In this document: piece after piece, positions 25,123 through 34,080 of the stretch
Numbering within the stretch: position 1 is the stretch's first letter
How the letters are laid out: every line of letters starts with the position of its first letter
Source of the DNA: Nodosilinea sp. FACHB-141
GTDB taxonomy: Bacteria > Cyanobacteriota > Cyanobacteriia > Phormidesmidales > Phormidesmidaceae
Assembly: GCF_014696135.1 (NCBI RefSeq)
Contig: NZ_JACJPP010000018.1
Location: 124,001 to 188,000, forward strand
DNA length: 64,000 bases
Direction of reading: 5' to 3'
Made by a program: the position numbers and the translations under genes
The notes under the pieces: model-generated
What the model was told of the DNA's origin: nothing
The model's database searches: none
What the model saw: only the letters and a program-made list of their open reading frames with translations

Positions 25123-26835
25123 TTAAGAATGTTCGCCAGGGCGATCGCGCTGGTGAAACCCTTCGATCGCGCTAGGCAGCGTAAAGAAGATGTGCTCGGT
25201 GCCGATCAGCTTTAGCAGCCCACAGCGCTCTAACTGGACGTAGAGATCCTGTTTAACCCGCGCCAGGGCCAGGGTAATGCCTTGCTGCTTCAGGGTTTCG
25301 TGCAGTTCTACCAACATGTCGGCGGCGGTAACGTCAATCCCGACCATGGCCTCGGTATTGATCACAAACCACTCCACTGGCGTGGCTTCAGCTTCGATCA
25401 CCGCCAGGGCGCGACGCTGTAAATTTCCAGCGTTGGCAAAAAACAGCGGTGCATCATAGCGGTAAATCACCAGCCCCGGGATGGTGGTTGCTCCTGGCCA
25501 GTCTGTCACATCGTGCAGCCCAGCAATGTTAGGCACCCTACCCATAACCGCATCGTGGGGGCGGGCAATGCGGGCAAAGAGTTCGATCACAGAGAGGCCG
25601 ACGGCGATCGCCACCCCCACCAGCAAATCCGTCGCCAACACCCCTACCGTAGTTGCCAGCGCCAAGGCAAAATCACCCTGGCGAAATGCTCTCAGCCTCA
25701 GAAATTCGGGAATATCTACTAGTTTAGTGGCGGCAAAAATCACCAGCGCCCCCAGTGCCGCCGTCGGGAACATCGCCAATAGCGGTCGCAGAAACAACAG
25801 CACCCCCAGCACGACCCCAAAGGCTGCTAGCGAATACACCTGGCTCTTGCTGCCCATAGAGTCGCCAATGGCCGCACGGCTAGCGCTGCTGCTCACCGGA
25901 AAGCCCTGCATCAGCCCGCCGCCCAGATTGGCCACTCCCAAGGCAAACAGCTCCTGATTGGCATCTATGCTTTGGTGGTTGCGGGTCGCCAACGCCCGCG
26001 CCGTCAGCACATTGTCCGAGTAACCGACGATCGCAATTCCCACTGCCGCCGTCAAAATTTGTTGCGCCTCCTGGCGAGAGGTCAACGGCACCACAAAACG
26101 AGGTAGCCCCGCCGGAATTTCGCCTACGACTTTGACCCCCTGCTGCTCCAGCCCCAGCAACACCACCATGCCGGTTGCTAGCAGCACTGCCAGCAGCGGC
26201 CCAGGTAGCTGCGAAAACCGAGCCTGCACCGCAAACAAAAACACCAAAACAAAGCCCCCTACCGCCAGCGTTGGCCCGTGAGCCTGGTCCAAGTGGCGCC
26301 AAAATTCTGCCAGCTGCCCCACCACCGATTCAGCCTCAATCGGTATACCGCTCACTCGGCTGAGCTGTCCGGCGATCATAATGACAGCGACTCCAGTCAT
26401 GTAGCCAATTAAAATTGGCTTTGACAGCAAATCAGCTAAAAAGCCCAGGCGGGCCACATACCCTATTAAGCACAGCACTCCCACCGCACAGGCCAGCAGA
26501 GACGCCAAAACGGTGTAGTCCGTGCCAGAGGTTGCCGCCAGAGGGGCGATCGCTACTGCCGTCATCACCGCCGTGCTCGACTCTGGCCCCACCGAGAGCT
26601 GAGGTGACGTGCCCACCAGGGTGTACAGCAGCAGCGCCGGCAAAATGGCCCACAGCCCTTGCACTGGCCCCACTCCCGCCAGTTCCCCATAGGCCATGCA
26701 CTGGGGAATGAGGTAGGCAGCCACGGTGATACCCGCCAGACTGTCCTGCCGCAGCCAGTCCATAGGGTAATGGCGCAAGCGCGCTAGCCCGGGCAATAGG
26801 GCAGAGAAACGAGAATACTTGGGTTTTGCAGTCAA
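25123..26835 (-). CDS. SulP family anion transporter with STAS domain
   Basis: 570 residues. The membrane part has the SulP signature (AAYLIPQCMAYGELAGVGP near 38-56) and about 12-14 helices. A C-terminal STAS domain follows from ~440 (VIYRYDAPLFFANAGNLQRR). Family members carry sulfate, bicarbonate (BicA) or other anions. The substrate cannot be fixed by eye, although bicarbonate uptake is a real option in a cyanobacterium. It is monocistronic, with a terminator immediately downstream. Confidence 0.9.
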   Translation of the reverse strand: MTAKPKYSRFSALLPGLARLRHYPMDWLRQDSLAGITVAAYLIPQCMAYGELAGVGPVQGLWAILPALLLYTLVGTSPQLSVGPESSTAVMTAVAIAPLAATSGTDYTVLASLLACAVGVLCLIGYVARLGFLADLLSKPILIGYMTGVAVIMIAGQLSRVSGIPIEAESVVGQLAEFWRHLDQAHGPTLAVGGFVLVFLFAVQARFSQLPGPLLAVLLATGMVVLLGLEQQGVKVVGEIPAGLPRFVVPLTSRQEAQQILTAAVGIAIVGYSDNVLTARALATRNHQSIDANQELFALGVANLGGGLMQGFPVSSSASRAAIGDSMGSKSQVYSLAAFGVVLGVLLFLRPLLAMFPTAALGALVIFAATKLVDIPEFLRLRAFRQGDFALALATTVGVLATDLLVGVAIAVGLSVIELFARIARPHDAVMGRVPNIAGLHDVTDWPGATTIPGLVIYRYDAPLFFANAGNLQRRALAVIEAEATPVEWFVINTEAMVGIDVTAADMLVELHETLKQQGITLALARVKQDLYVQLERCGLLKLIGTEHIFFTLPSAIEGFHQRDRPGEHS

Positions 26836-27241
26836 CTTAGTTTTTGGGAGTTAAGGAAAGGACTAAGTAGCTTACCGCTTGATCCAGCCCAAAACGAAAG
26901 CCCTTAACCAAAATGCAGGATCTGACACGGCAGACGATTCCAAAGCTGCAAAAATCTTGGCTGCTGTTGCTCTCGCAGCTGCCAAAAGCTCGGCTTCTGA
27001 ATGAGTAAGTTAGCCGTTAGTCCACCCTCGAAGCTAACCCAGTGCAACTCTAATTACAGCAATACCCGGTTCCATCACAAAAGCTGCAACACTAAATAGA
27101 GACGTAGCGTTACAAAACGAGTCAGACTAGGAACAAAAAATGTATGCCTATTGAAAACGAAACCGTCCTTCCATTGACCGATAAGGCTAATTGACCTGGG
27201 CTCTACCATGACAACAAGTTAAGTCTCAGGAGGACTCAAAT
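26836..27241. other. Intergenic region, about 405 bp
   Basis: Divergent promoters of the SulP gene and the PRC-barrel/DUF2382 gene must lie here. A strong ribosome site (CAGGAGGACTC) directly precedes the ATG at 27242. No other gene-like feature was seen. Confidence 0.5.
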
Positions 27242-28237
27242 ATGGCTTTGTACCATCTCAAAGATTACTACCCTAATTATCAAGACACCCTTGCCGACGG
27301 ACAAATGGGAAGTATTGATTCCTACTCCGTTTATGCCCAGGGCGAAGACAAAGTTGGCACCGCCAAAGATCTGCTCGTAGACGAATCCGGTCGTTTCCGC
27401 TACCTAGTAGTTGACACCGGCCCGTGGATCTTTGGGAAAAACGTTTTAGTCCCGGTTGGTGTAGCCCGGTTTGACTATGACAAGAGCCGCGTTTATGTGA
27501 ACGGCCTGTCTAAAACTCAAGTTGAGAACCTGCCTGAATACAAAGACGATACCGTCGTAGACGAACGCTACGAAGAGCAAGTTAGAGGTCAGTATCGACC
27601 CTTGGCTCAGGGCCGCTCTAGTCGTCAGTTTCTAGGTAGCACCTATGCTGCACCTAATGACGCCTCCAACATGAATCCTCTGGATTCTGACCGGATGAAT
27701 CCTCTAGAAGTAGATCAGCAGCGCACTCAAACCACTGTTGGCAATACTCAAGGGGTCAACAAGATCCGCGAGACCATGGCTAGTCAAGATGTTGCCCAGC
27801 CAGCTCCTACTACCTACGATCGCGAACCTAGCATCTATGGTCTAAGCGAAGAAGACAACCACGGTCCTCTACGGTTGTATGAAGAGCGCCTAGTAGCTCA
27901 CCGCAGCCGCGCTAAAGTGGGCGAAGTAGTTGTGGGCAAACGCGTTGAAACTCAAACCGCTGAGGTCTCTGAGCCAATCGAGAAAGAGCGCGTTGTGATC
28001 GAAAGACGCGATGTTGTTGACCAGCCCGCCGTAGGCACCGACCACGTCTTTGAGAACCAAGAAGTGGCTCGCATGGAAGTCTACGAAGAGCAAGTTAATG
28101 TCGAGAAAGAGGCTTTCGTTCGCGAAGAAGTGGATGTCCGGAAGGAAACCGATCGTGAGCTAATCCGCTCACGGGAAGAGATCCGACGTGAGGAGCTGGA
28201 TGTCAACACTGACGGCAACCCCAAAATTGATCGCTAG
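27242..28237 (+). CDS. PRC-barrel plus DUF2382 stress protein
   Basis: 331 residues. The N-terminal PRC-barrel spans ~20-105 (VGTAKDLLVDESGRFRYLVV and VPVGVARFDYD). A low-complexity linker with Met/Asn/Pro follows (~130-200). The C-terminal DUF2382 domain spans ~207-315 (LYEERLVAHRSRAKVGEVVV onward), rich in Glu, Arg and Val. DUF2382/YsnF-type proteins, including the akinete-associated AvaK, are abundant in stressed cyanobacteria. The excellent Shine-Dalgarno suggests high translation. A paralogous DUF2382 gene follows after a hairpin-rich spacer. Confidence 0.87.
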   Translation: MALYHLKDYYPNYQDTLADGQMGSIDSYSVYAQGEDKVGTAKDLLVDESGRFRYLVVDTGPWIFGKNVLVPVGVARFDYDKSRVYVNGLSKTQVENLPEYKDDTVVDERYEEQVRGQYRPLAQGRSSRQFLGSTYAAPNDASNMNPLDSDRMNPLEVDQQRTQTTVGNTQGVNKIRETMASQDVAQPAPTTYDREPSIYGLSEEDNHGPLRLYEERLVAHRSRAKVGEVVVGKRVETQTAEVSEPIEKERVVIERRDVVDQPAVGTDHVFENQEVARMEVYEEQVNVEKEAFVREEVDVRKETDRELIRSREEIRREELDVNTDGNPKIDR

Positions 28238-28248
28238 GGTTTGCACCA

Positions 28249-28311
28249 GGAGATAGACGTTAGTATCTCCGTCTGTTCTAAGAGGGCGTAGCCGCGGCTG
28301 CGTCCTCTTAA
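28249..28311 (+). terminator. Two hairpins between the DUF2382 genes
   Basis: The first is GGAGATA/TATCTCC (28249-28270). The second, at about 28279-28310, has outer arms TAAGAGG/CCTCTTA and an inner GC-rich stem. They may terminate or attenuate transcription between the two related genes. Confidence 0.55.
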
Positions 28312-28355
28312 TATCTATGACAAATATTAGTTATTAGCTTACTTGCGTCTTAAAA

Positions 28356-29123
28356 ATGTCTCAACAACATCTAATTAACAATGACGTCTTCGATCGCTCA
28401 GGATATCTAATCGGCAATGTGGTTAGAGTTGAGCCTTCGGCCGCAGATTTTTCTCTTATCGTGCAGCTCATAGGCCGTAATGGCGGAAATAACCAGGCCA
28501 CCATTCCCAGCGCCTCTATTACAGATATAGACTCTGAGAATAAGACTATTTATGTCGACCGAGATCAGAGTGAATTTTCTCCCAACGCCGGTCAGAAAAT
28601 TCAGCTGGTTGAAGAGCGTTTAGTCGTTAATCGTAAGCGTGTCAAGGTAGGTGAGGTCAGCGTCCGTAGGGTAGTCGAAACCGAGATAGTAGAAGTTCCC
28701 GTTCGGCGAGAAAAGCTTGTTATTGAGCATATAGGTAGCGGCAATCCCCCTGTCGAGATGAGCTTGGGAGAGACTCAGCTTCAAGGCCATGAGATTGCTG
28801 TTCAGCCCGACAGCAATCGAGATATCACTGCTAGTGGTACCTTTGAAACTATTCAAGGCGCGATGTCTTTTCTTAGTACCGCCGAACAGAGACCAGAGCT
28901 TCACTGCGAAAAAATCAGAGTGGCCATTCTTCTCGACGGCGAAAATGGTCTTAAAGGGACCATCTATGAGTTTGAAACTCCCCAGGCTGCAATTCAAAAG
29001 CTCACGCGGTTAGAAAAGGTTCTTTTAAACCAACTTAGCCACGTTCGCCTAGAGCTGTTTTTAAGCGATCCCACTATGGTACAAACCTATCAGAACTTAA
29101 TTTCTGAATGTACTTCCGTTTAA
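28356..29123 (+). CDS. DUF2382 domain protein with two-part fold
   Basis: 255 residues. Residues 1-75 form a PRC-barrel-like segment (YLIGNVVRVEPSAADFSLIV, then ATIPSASITDID). Residues ~85-130 are DUF2382 (QLVEERLVVNRKRVKVGEVS, ETEIVEVPVRREKLVIE). The last ~90 residues are a separate domain, including LRVAILLDGENG-like strand AILLDGENGLKGTIYEFETP, that I do not recognise. It is a paralogue of the upstream gene by domain content and is probably stress-induced. Confidence 0.78.
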   Translation: MSQQHLINNDVFDRSGYLIGNVVRVEPSAADFSLIVQLIGRNGGNNQATIPSASITDIDSENKTIYVDRDQSEFSPNAGQKIQLVEERLVVNRKRVKVGEVSVRRVVETEIVEVPVRREKLVIEHIGSGNPPVEMSLGETQLQGHEIAVQPDSNRDITASGTFETIQGAMSFLSTAEQRPELHCEKIRVAILLDGENGLKGTIYEFETPQAAIQKLTRLEKVLLNQLSHVRLELFLSDPTMVQTYQNLISECTSV

Positions 29124-29159
29124 AGCTTCGTCAAAAAAACTAACCAAGGAATGAGCGGC

Positions 29160-29777
29160 TTAACTGCTGCTCAAGTCCACACTGTTGTAGAGACTCATAG
29201 CTTTTTCGACCCCGTCGATGAGGGCTTTTTCAATCGCGCGCAGAGTCGTGTCAACCACCCCATCTAGGGTGCTGCGTTCGGTTTTAGAAAAGTTGCCCAG
29301 CACATGGGAAACAACAGCTTGATCCCCAACTCGTTGACTGGCCCCAATGCCAATTCGCAGGCGCGGGAAATCTTGGGTACCGAGGTGAGCAATGGCCGAC
29401 TTCATACCGTTATGCCCCCCAGCCGAGCCCGACAGCCGCAGTCGCAGCCGCCCTACAGGCAAATCCATATCGTCGTAGACCACTAACACTTGGCTCGGAT
29501 CTAGCTTTAGCCAGTCGAGTACCGCCCGCATCGATTGACCTGAACGGTTCATGTAGGTTAGCGGTTTGAGCAAATACACCTTCTGACGAGTTGGCCCAAA
29601 TCCGGCTCCATACTCGCCCTGAAACCGCCGCTCCTCTTTAAGAGAAACAGCCCAGGCCTTGGAAAGGCGATCGACTACCTCAAAGCCAATATTGTGGCGG
29701 GTGCCTGCGTACTTATCTCCTGGGTTGCCCAATCCCACAATTAGGCAGGGGAGAGCAGGCGATGCTGCGTCAGCCAT
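29160..29777 (-). CDS. pth: Peptidyl-tRNA hydrolase
   Basis: 205 residues with the bacterial Pth motifs: LIVGLGNPGDKYAGTRHNIG (the catalytic His is in RHN), PLTYMNRSG, VYDDMDLP and the GSAGGHNGMKS loop. It releases peptides from tRNA left by aborted translation and is essential in bacteria. It follows tatA by only 17 bp on the same strand, so they are co-transcribed. The order psbH-tatA-pth is one I have seen in other cyanobacteria. Confidence 0.96.
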   Translation of the reverse strand: MADAASPALPCLIVGLGNPGDKYAGTRHNIGFEVVDRLSKAWAVSLKEERRFQGEYGAGFGPTRQKVYLLKPLTYMNRSGQSMRAVLDWLKLDPSQVLVVYDDMDLPVGRLRLRLSGSAGGHNGMKSAIAHLGTQDFPRLRIGIGASQRVGDQAVVSHVLGNFSKTERSTLDGVVDTTLRAIEKALIDGVEKAMSLYNSVDLSSS

Positions 29778-29794
29778 AGGTCAACGGCCCCTAC

Positions 29795-30145
29795 TTAAGC
29801 AGGAGAATCGGTTTCAGCTGGCTCAGCTGCGGGGCTGCTGCCATTGGTGTCACTCGATTCTAGTGGAGCAACCTCGGGTTCAACCTCAGCGGCAACCTCA
29901 GGGGGTGTTAGCACCTTGGGCGATTCGGGTTCTAGAGTCGCCTTCATCGGTGTAGTCACTACCTTCTCAATTTGTTGGGCTTCCTTCTTGAACTCCTCCT
30001 CAAACTCCCGAGAAGCCTCTTGAAAGCCCTTGATGGCTTTTCCCATGCTGCGACCAATTTCGGGCAGCTTTTTGGGGCCAAAGACCAATAGCGCCAGCAC
30101 CATAATTAGCGCCATCTCTGGCAAACCCACACCAAACACGTTCAT
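29795..30145 (-). CDS. tatA: Twin-arginine translocase subunit TatA/E
   Basis: 116 residues. A short N-terminal membrane helix (PEMALIMVLALLVFGPKKLP) with the conserved FGPKKLPEIGRSMGKAI hinge is followed by an amphipathic helix (to ~57) and an acidic, Pro-rich tail. It forms the protein-conducting pore for folded twin-arginine precursors in the plasma and thylakoid membranes. It is the first gene of the tatA-pth pair. Confidence 0.94.
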   Translation of the reverse strand: MNVFGVGLPEMALIMVLALLVFGPKKLPEIGRSMGKAIKGFQEASREFEEEFKKEAQQIEKVVTTPMKATLEPESPKVLTPPEVAAEVEPEVAPLESSDTNGSSPAAEPAETDSPA

Positions 30146-30338
30146 AGGTCAACTCCCGAGTAACGACGGCTGTGCAAACGACCTGCTACTGTGCACCAAC
30201 TATGCGTGCATCAAACGGCAAAAGAGGCTGGGTAGTCAAGGGTCTACACCAGCCTCAGATTAATAAATTTTGGATGCCGTATCCAAACTGCGTTGGCAAA
30301 TCTGAGGGCAAACCGTTGTGGCTTGATCCCCAAACTCC

Positions 30339-30542
30339 CTAGAGCCCTACGCTGCGCCAGTCCACATCAAAGCTTTCCAGCACGATGGAAGAATTATAAA
30401 GCTGCAAAATAATCAGCAGAAACACGAAGAACAGACCGATAAAAACCGCCATCACAGGGGTAGTGCCCCAGCCGGGAGCAACCTTACCGTACTCAGAGTT
30501 GAGGGGCTTTAACACGTCTCCTAACCTAGTCCGTTGTGCCAT
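30339..30542 (-). CDS. psbH: Photosystem II reaction centre protein H
   Basis: 67 residues from the ATG at 30542 (GGAAGGATCC directly upstream; the longer open frame to 30563 is discarded). A Thr-containing N-terminal tail ([20 protein letters not shown]) precedes a single membrane helix ([20 protein letters not shown]). PsbH stabilises the PSII core and helps QA/QB electron flow and repair in the thylakoid. It is divergent from psbN, a conserved arrangement. Confidence 0.97.
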   Translation of the reverse strand: MAQRTRLGDVLKPLNSEYGKVAPGWGTTPVMAVFIGLFFVFLLIILQLYNSSIVLESFDVDWRSVGL

Positions 30543-30616
30543 GGATCCTTCCACAATCAACACTTTATAGTTCGTAATATTATAGGATGGGGTGGTTTCC
30601 TATTCTCATAAACCCC

Positions 30617-30748
30617 ATGGAACCTGCAACAGTTCTTATCATTTCCGTGGCTGCCGTGGTGGTAGCCGTAACTGGTTACTCAGTGTACATGTCCTTTGGC
30701 CCCCCGTCCAAGCAGTTGGCTGACCCCTTTGACGACCACGAAGACTAG
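30617..30748 (+). CDS. psbN: PsbN protein
   Basis: 43 residues. The start MEPATVLIISVAAVVVAVTG forms one membrane helix, followed by a soluble tail containing FGPPSKQLADPFDDHED. PsbN is not a PSII subunit but assists assembly or repair of the reaction-centre complex. It is too short for many gene finders. It is divergent from psbH with only 74 bases between starts, where an AT-rich stretch (TATAGTTCGTAATATTATAG) probably carries both promoters. Confidence 0.95.
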   Translation: MEPATVLIISVAAVVVAVTGYSVYMSFGPPSKQLADPFDDHED

Positions 30749-30757
30749 GGTTTTCCA

Positions 30758-30787
30758 GGGCGATGCCGCTAGTTTTGGGCATCGCCC
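30758..30787 (+). terminator. Terminator-like hairpin after psbN
   Basis: Perfect 10-bp stem GGGCGATGCC/GGCATCGCCC with a 10-base loop, starting nine bases after the psbN stop. No T-run follows, so it may act as an mRNA-stabilising 3' hairpin. Confidence 0.6.
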
Positions 30788-30933
30788 CCGTGACCTCAAG
30801 TTTTTGGGTCAAAACCATTGATTGCGCAGGCTTCTGGTGGTAGGATTAGAAACCTGTGGATTTATTTTGGCTGTCCTGCCGCAATCCGTACAGGTCAAAA
30901 CTTTCAACCTCAACGAATGTTGCTCTAAACCCT

Positions 30934-31212
30934 ATGATTAAGCTTCGACTCAAGCGTTTCGGCAAAAAGCGGGAAGTTAGCTACCGCATCGTAGCCATCA
31001 ATAGCGATGCCCGTCGCGACGGCCGCCCTCTGGAAGAAGTTGGCTTTTACAACCCCCGCACAGACGAAACTCGCCTCGACGTTGACGCCATTACGCGTCG
31101 CTTAGAACAGGGTGCGCAGCCTACCCAGACCGTGCGGCACATTCTTGAAAAAGCCAATTTGATCGAAAAGCGGAAGACCAACTTCAAGACCGAAGTTAAG
31201 GCTGAAGCCTAG
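30934..31212 (+). CDS. rpsP: 30S ribosomal protein S16
   Basis: 92 residues from the ATG at 30934, giving the canonical start [20 protein letters not shown] and [15 protein letters not shown]. The longer frame from 30856 is not S16-like. It is a small-subunit protein needed for assembly of the 5' domain of 16S rRNA. It lies 32 bp upstream of khpA, and the rpsP-khpA-(phoH) order is common in cyanobacteria and other bacteria. Confidence 0.97.
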   Translation: MIKLRLKRFGKKREVSYRIVAINSDARRDGRPLEEVGFYNPRTDETRLDVDAITRRLEQGAQPTQTVRHILEKANLIEKRKTNFKTEVKAEA

Positions 31213-31244
31213 CTCACCCATTGCTTTTAGCCCCTGCCCCCACC

Positions 31245-31592
31245 ATGGATAGCCCTGATTTTCCAGGACTGGTTCGGTTTTTGGTAGAGCCTTTCTTAGA
31301 CTCGCCCGATTCTTTGCGTATTGATTGCGAAGAGAATGCTGCGCAGTCTAAAGTTTGGATCCGAATTGCCTTTAAGGGTGATGAGCGGGGCAAGGTGTTT
31401 GGCCGGGGCGGGCGCAACATTCAAGCCATTCGCACTATTGTGCGGGCTACGGCAGCGCTGTCGGGTTGGTCAGCCTATGTGGATGTCTACGGAGCCTCAG
31501 AGCAGGAAGCTGGGACTGACCATAGGTCTTACAGTAGCCCTGCTCAGCGATCGTCGGGCAAGCCTAAGCCCCAGCTTCGTCCAAAAGTATAG
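31245..31592 (+). CDS. khpA: KH domain RNA-binding protein KhpA
   Basis: 115 residues. A single type-II KH domain in which FGRGGRNIQAIRTIVRATAA supplies the GxxG RNA-binding loop (GRGG). A disordered Ser/Gln/Lys tail follows. KhpA pairs with KhpB (Jag/EloR) to bind RNAs and affects cell division in other bacteria. The ATG at 31245 is preferred over a TTG at 31221 because the family begins close to DFPGLVRFLVEPFL. Confidence 0.9.
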   Translation: MDSPDFPGLVRFLVEPFLDSPDSLRIDCEENAAQSKVWIRIAFKGDERGKVFGRGGRNIQAIRTIVRATAALSGWSAYVDVYGASEQEAGTDHRSYSSPAQRSSGKPKPQLRPKV

Positions 31593-31642
31593 GGTTTAGG
31601 CATACGCACTCCAGGCCTGAATTATTCTGGCAATCTTTATAG

Positions 31643-32623
31643 ATGGATTCTCCCCTGCGGATTGAACTGCCTACATCAGAGGGCGCTGTGGCCCTGGCAG
31701 GCTACCGAGACGAAAATATTAAACTCCTGGCCAGCCAAACTGGAGCATCTCTAGTACTGCGCGGCCAGGAGTTATTTATTTCGGGCACTGACAACGGTGC
31801 GGCCCTGGCTCAGCGGTTGGTTATGGCTCTAGAGCCTTTGTGGAGCCAAGGGCAGCCAGTAACTACCGCCGACATTATGACGGCTCGACAAGCCCTTGAT
31901 ACCGATCGCATCGACGAGCTCCAAGCCATTCACCAGGATGTGGTGGCTCGCACCCGGCGGGGTGAGGTGGTGCGGGCCAAAACCTTTCGCCAAAAGCAGT
32001 ATGTCAAAGCCTTGCGCAGTCAGGACATGGTGTTTTGCATTGGCCCAGCGGGCACCGGCAAGACTTTTCTGGCAACCCTGGTGGGTATTCAGGCACTGCT
32101 CAACAACGAATTTGAGCGCCTGATTTTGACCCGCCCGGCAGTCGAAGCCGGGGAGCGGCTGGGCTTTTTGCCGGGAGATTTGCAGCAGAAGGTAAACCCC
32201 TACCTGCGACCGCTCTACGATGCTCTCCATGAGTTGGTAGACCCAGAGAAAGTTGCCAACCTGATGGAGCGCGGCATTATCGAGGTGGCCCCCCTGGCCT
32301 ATATGCGGGGACGCACCCTCAACAACGCCTTTGTGATTATGGATGAAGCCCAGAACACTACCCCGGCTCAGATGAAGATGGTGCTGACCCGCCTGGGCTT
32401 TAAGTCACGCATGGTGGTGACGGGCGATGTCACTCAAACCGACTTGCCGGCAGACCAGACCTCGGGTTTGGCCGTGGCTCAGCAGATTCTTAAAGGGGTA
32501 AACGGGATTGCCTTTTGCCAGCTCAACCAGGCAGACGTGGTGCGCCACCCACTGGTGCAGCGGATTGTGGCCGCCTACGAAACCTACGAGAGCCGGGTGA
32601 CCAAGCGAGAGAGCCGGCCTTGA
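31643..32623 (+). CDS. phoH: PhoH family ATPase
   Basis: 326 residues. An N-terminal KH-like segment (~10-60) precedes a P-loop ATPase with Walker A GPAGTGKT (134-141), the conserved KTFRQKQYVKAL linker, LTRPAVEAGERLGFLPGDL, and the Walker B box DEAQ (234-237). PhoH-like proteins act in RNA metabolism with YbeY-type endonucleases. The third gene of the rpsP-khpA-phoH run, it ends at a bidirectional terminator. Confidence 0.94.
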   Translation: MDSPLRIELPTSEGAVALAGYRDENIKLLASQTGASLVLRGQELFISGTDNGAALAQRLVMALEPLWSQGQPVTTADIMTARQALDTDRIDELQAIHQDVVARTRRGEVVRAKTFRQKQYVKALRSQDMVFCIGPAGTGKTFLATLVGIQALLNNEFERLILTRPAVEAGERLGFLPGDLQQKVNPYLRPLYDALHELVDPEKVANLMERGIIEVAPLAYMRGRTLNNAFVIMDEAQNTTPAQMKMVLTRLGFKSRMVVTGDVTQTDLPADQTSGLAVAQQILKGVNGIAFCQLNQADVVRHPLVQRIVAAYETYESRVTKRESRP

Positions 32624-32744
32624 CAGCCTTGTGCCTGGCAGAAGAACGAAGATAGCAAAGCGAGGAATGCCTGACGAGCTCTGAGTTTGGGCTTTTTAGG
32701 CTTTTCTAGCTATGTTTGTCGGCGATCGCACCAACCACACTAAA

Positions 32745-32783
32745 ACTCTCCCTTACCCACGGTTCTAGGTAAGGGAGAGTCTT
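32745..32783. terminator. Bidirectional terminator
   Basis: Perfect 13-bp stem ACTCTCCCTTACC/GGTAAGGGAGAGT with a 10-base loop and CTTT after it, between convergent phoH and the pterin synthase gene. Confidence 0.85.
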
Positions 32784-32818
32784 TGATAGAAAACTACTGG
32801 CTCAAGTGACCCAGTTTA

Positions 32819-33685
32819 TTAGACGGTAGCGAATTCTGGCGCAGCCGTAACCGCAGTATTGTCCATCGGCACTGAGGCGTAGACTTCGGCGGAGTTGTTG
32901 GGGCTTTCGATCAGCTTAACCTTATGGAGGCTGGCACCCAAGTCAGCAATGGGGCCTTGCAGCAGATCGCGAATGTGGACGGCGATATTTTCAGCGGTGG
33001 GAACTACTTCAGCAAAGTAGGGGATGTCTTTATTGAGGAAAGTATGATCGAAGGGTTCAACCACGTGCTCATCAATGGCCGCCTGAAGCGCTGCCAAATC
33101 GACCAGCATGCCGGTGCGAGGGTCGATTTGCCCTTTAACGGTAACTTCTAGGTGGTAGTTATGACCGTGGCCGTGGGGGCGGGCGCACTTGCCGTAAATT
33201 TCGCAGTTTTCTTCGTAGCTGAGCCGAGGCGAGGCCAAGCGGTGGGCGGCACTAAAGTGGGTGCTGACGGTGAGAAAGGCTTCCATGGCATTACCTGAGT
33301 AGTCGGACCAGAGTTCGGGGTGTTCAAACAGCTGAATGTTGACGATGGGCAAGTGGGGCGCGAGGCGATCCCAGATCACCTTGGCCAGGTATTCGGTGGT
33401 GGGCAGGGTGTGCTGAAATTCTGGCCAGACATCGTTGAGGTAGGCAAAGTCAAGTTGGGACGTGACTTCCTTTTTGATCACATGCTTAACGTCAGACAGG
33501 TTAAGCACCATGCCGTACTCGTCTAGGTCACCTTCCATGGCCACATAGAGCACATAGTTGTGACCATGGCCGGGAAAGTTGATGCAGGAGCCAAACCGCT
33601 GGGCGTTTTCGGCGTCACTCAGCTCGCCTAGCCAGTAGCGGTGGCTAGCAGAAAACTGCGCCCGGCGATTGATTATGCATTTCAT
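32819..33685 (-). CDS. Tandem 6-pyruvoyl-tetrahydropterin synthase / QueD-like protein
   Basis: 288 residues made of two PTPS/QueD domains (~1-132 and ~136-265), each half the total and each with a complete metal site. Domain 1 has FSASHRY (His15), GSCINFPGHGHNY (Cys34, His40, His42). Domain 2 has FSAAHRL (His148), GKCARPHGHGHNY (Cys167, His173, His175). Single-domain homologues are ~120-145 residues. The family makes 6-pyruvoyl- or 6-carboxy-tetrahydropterin from dihydroneopterin triphosphate, feeding queuosine or pterin (cyanopterin) synthesis. Both domains look catalytically complete, so this is not a decayed duplicate. Confidence 0.92.
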   Translation of the reverse strand: MKCIINRRAQFSASHRYWLGELSDAENAQRFGSCINFPGHGHNYVLYVAMEGDLDEYGMVLNLSDVKHVIKKEVTSQLDFAYLNDVWPEFQHTLPTTEYLAKVIWDRLAPHLPIVNIQLFEHPELWSDYSGNAMEAFLTVSTHFSAAHRLASPRLSYEENCEIYGKCARPHGHGHNYHLEVTVKGQIDPRTGMLVDLAALQAAIDEHVVEPFDHTFLNKDIPYFAEVVPTAENIAVHIRDLLQGPIADLGASLHKVKLIESPNNSAEVYASVPMDNTAVTAAPEFATV

Positions 33686-33908
33686 AGAACTGGAAACCCA
33701 TGCAAGAGGCGATGGTTACGTTAAGCAACCGTTACATACTCAGCATAGTGTAAATTGCTTGCTGTTGCGAAATCGGCGTAAGCGGCGATCGCTGCAAAGA
33801 AACAGTAAAGATTTGCCGTAACCCCATCGCCCTCCTAGCTCCTCGAACCCTTAGCTGGCAAGCTATTCCCTGAGATAGATCTTCCTTTAAATTAAATGAC
33901 ATGGCTTG

Positions 33909-33934
33909 TTGACATCCAAAGGATTTAGTAAAAT
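33909..33934 (+). promoter_or_regulatory. Putative promoter of the riboswitch-controlled gene
   Basis: A consensus -35 TTGACA lies at 33909-33914. The best -10 is TAAAAT (33929-33934) with a short 14-base spacer, so the exact -10 is uncertain. The transcription start is expected at about 33941-33950, just before the riboswitch aptamer. Confidence 0.5.
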
Positions 33935-33941
33935 TGAATAC
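33928..33941. promoter_or_regulatory. NtcA-binding site (GTA-N8-TAC)
   Basis: GTAAAATTGAATAC matches the NtcA consensus GTA-N8-TAC exactly. It overlaps the putative -10 of the promoter and ends about 12 bases before the riboswitch, so NtcA bound here should repress rather than activate. This is the arrangement known for the glutamine-synthetase inactivating-factor (gif) genes. Confidence 0.75.
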
Positions 33942-33952
33942 AGAAAGTACGT

Positions 33953-34035
33953 TGACGTTCATCTGAGGCCACCTGGAGACTACTCCACTACGCCCTAGAC
34001 GGAAGTAAGGAGATTGGCTCCCGAAGGAACGCACC
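33953..34035 (+). ncRNA. Glutamine riboswitch (glnA RNA motif)
   Basis: The closing stem CGTTC (33956-33960) pairs with GAACG (34027-34031). The conserved junction strings GACGGAAGTAAGG (33998-34010) and CCGAAGGAACGC (34021-34032) are present, matching the glnA RNA consensus (GACGGAAGUAGG, CGAAGGAACGC). A small hairpin CTGC/GCAG follows at 34036-34047. In cyanobacteria this class senses glutamine and turns expression on when nitrogen is plentiful, as known for the GS inactivating factor IF17. Here it controls a DUF4278 gene whose ATG is at 34081. Confidence 0.9.
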
Positions 34036-34080
34036 CTGCTTAGGCAGTTTGTTAAATCCTTTGTCAACAAGAGGCGTGAC

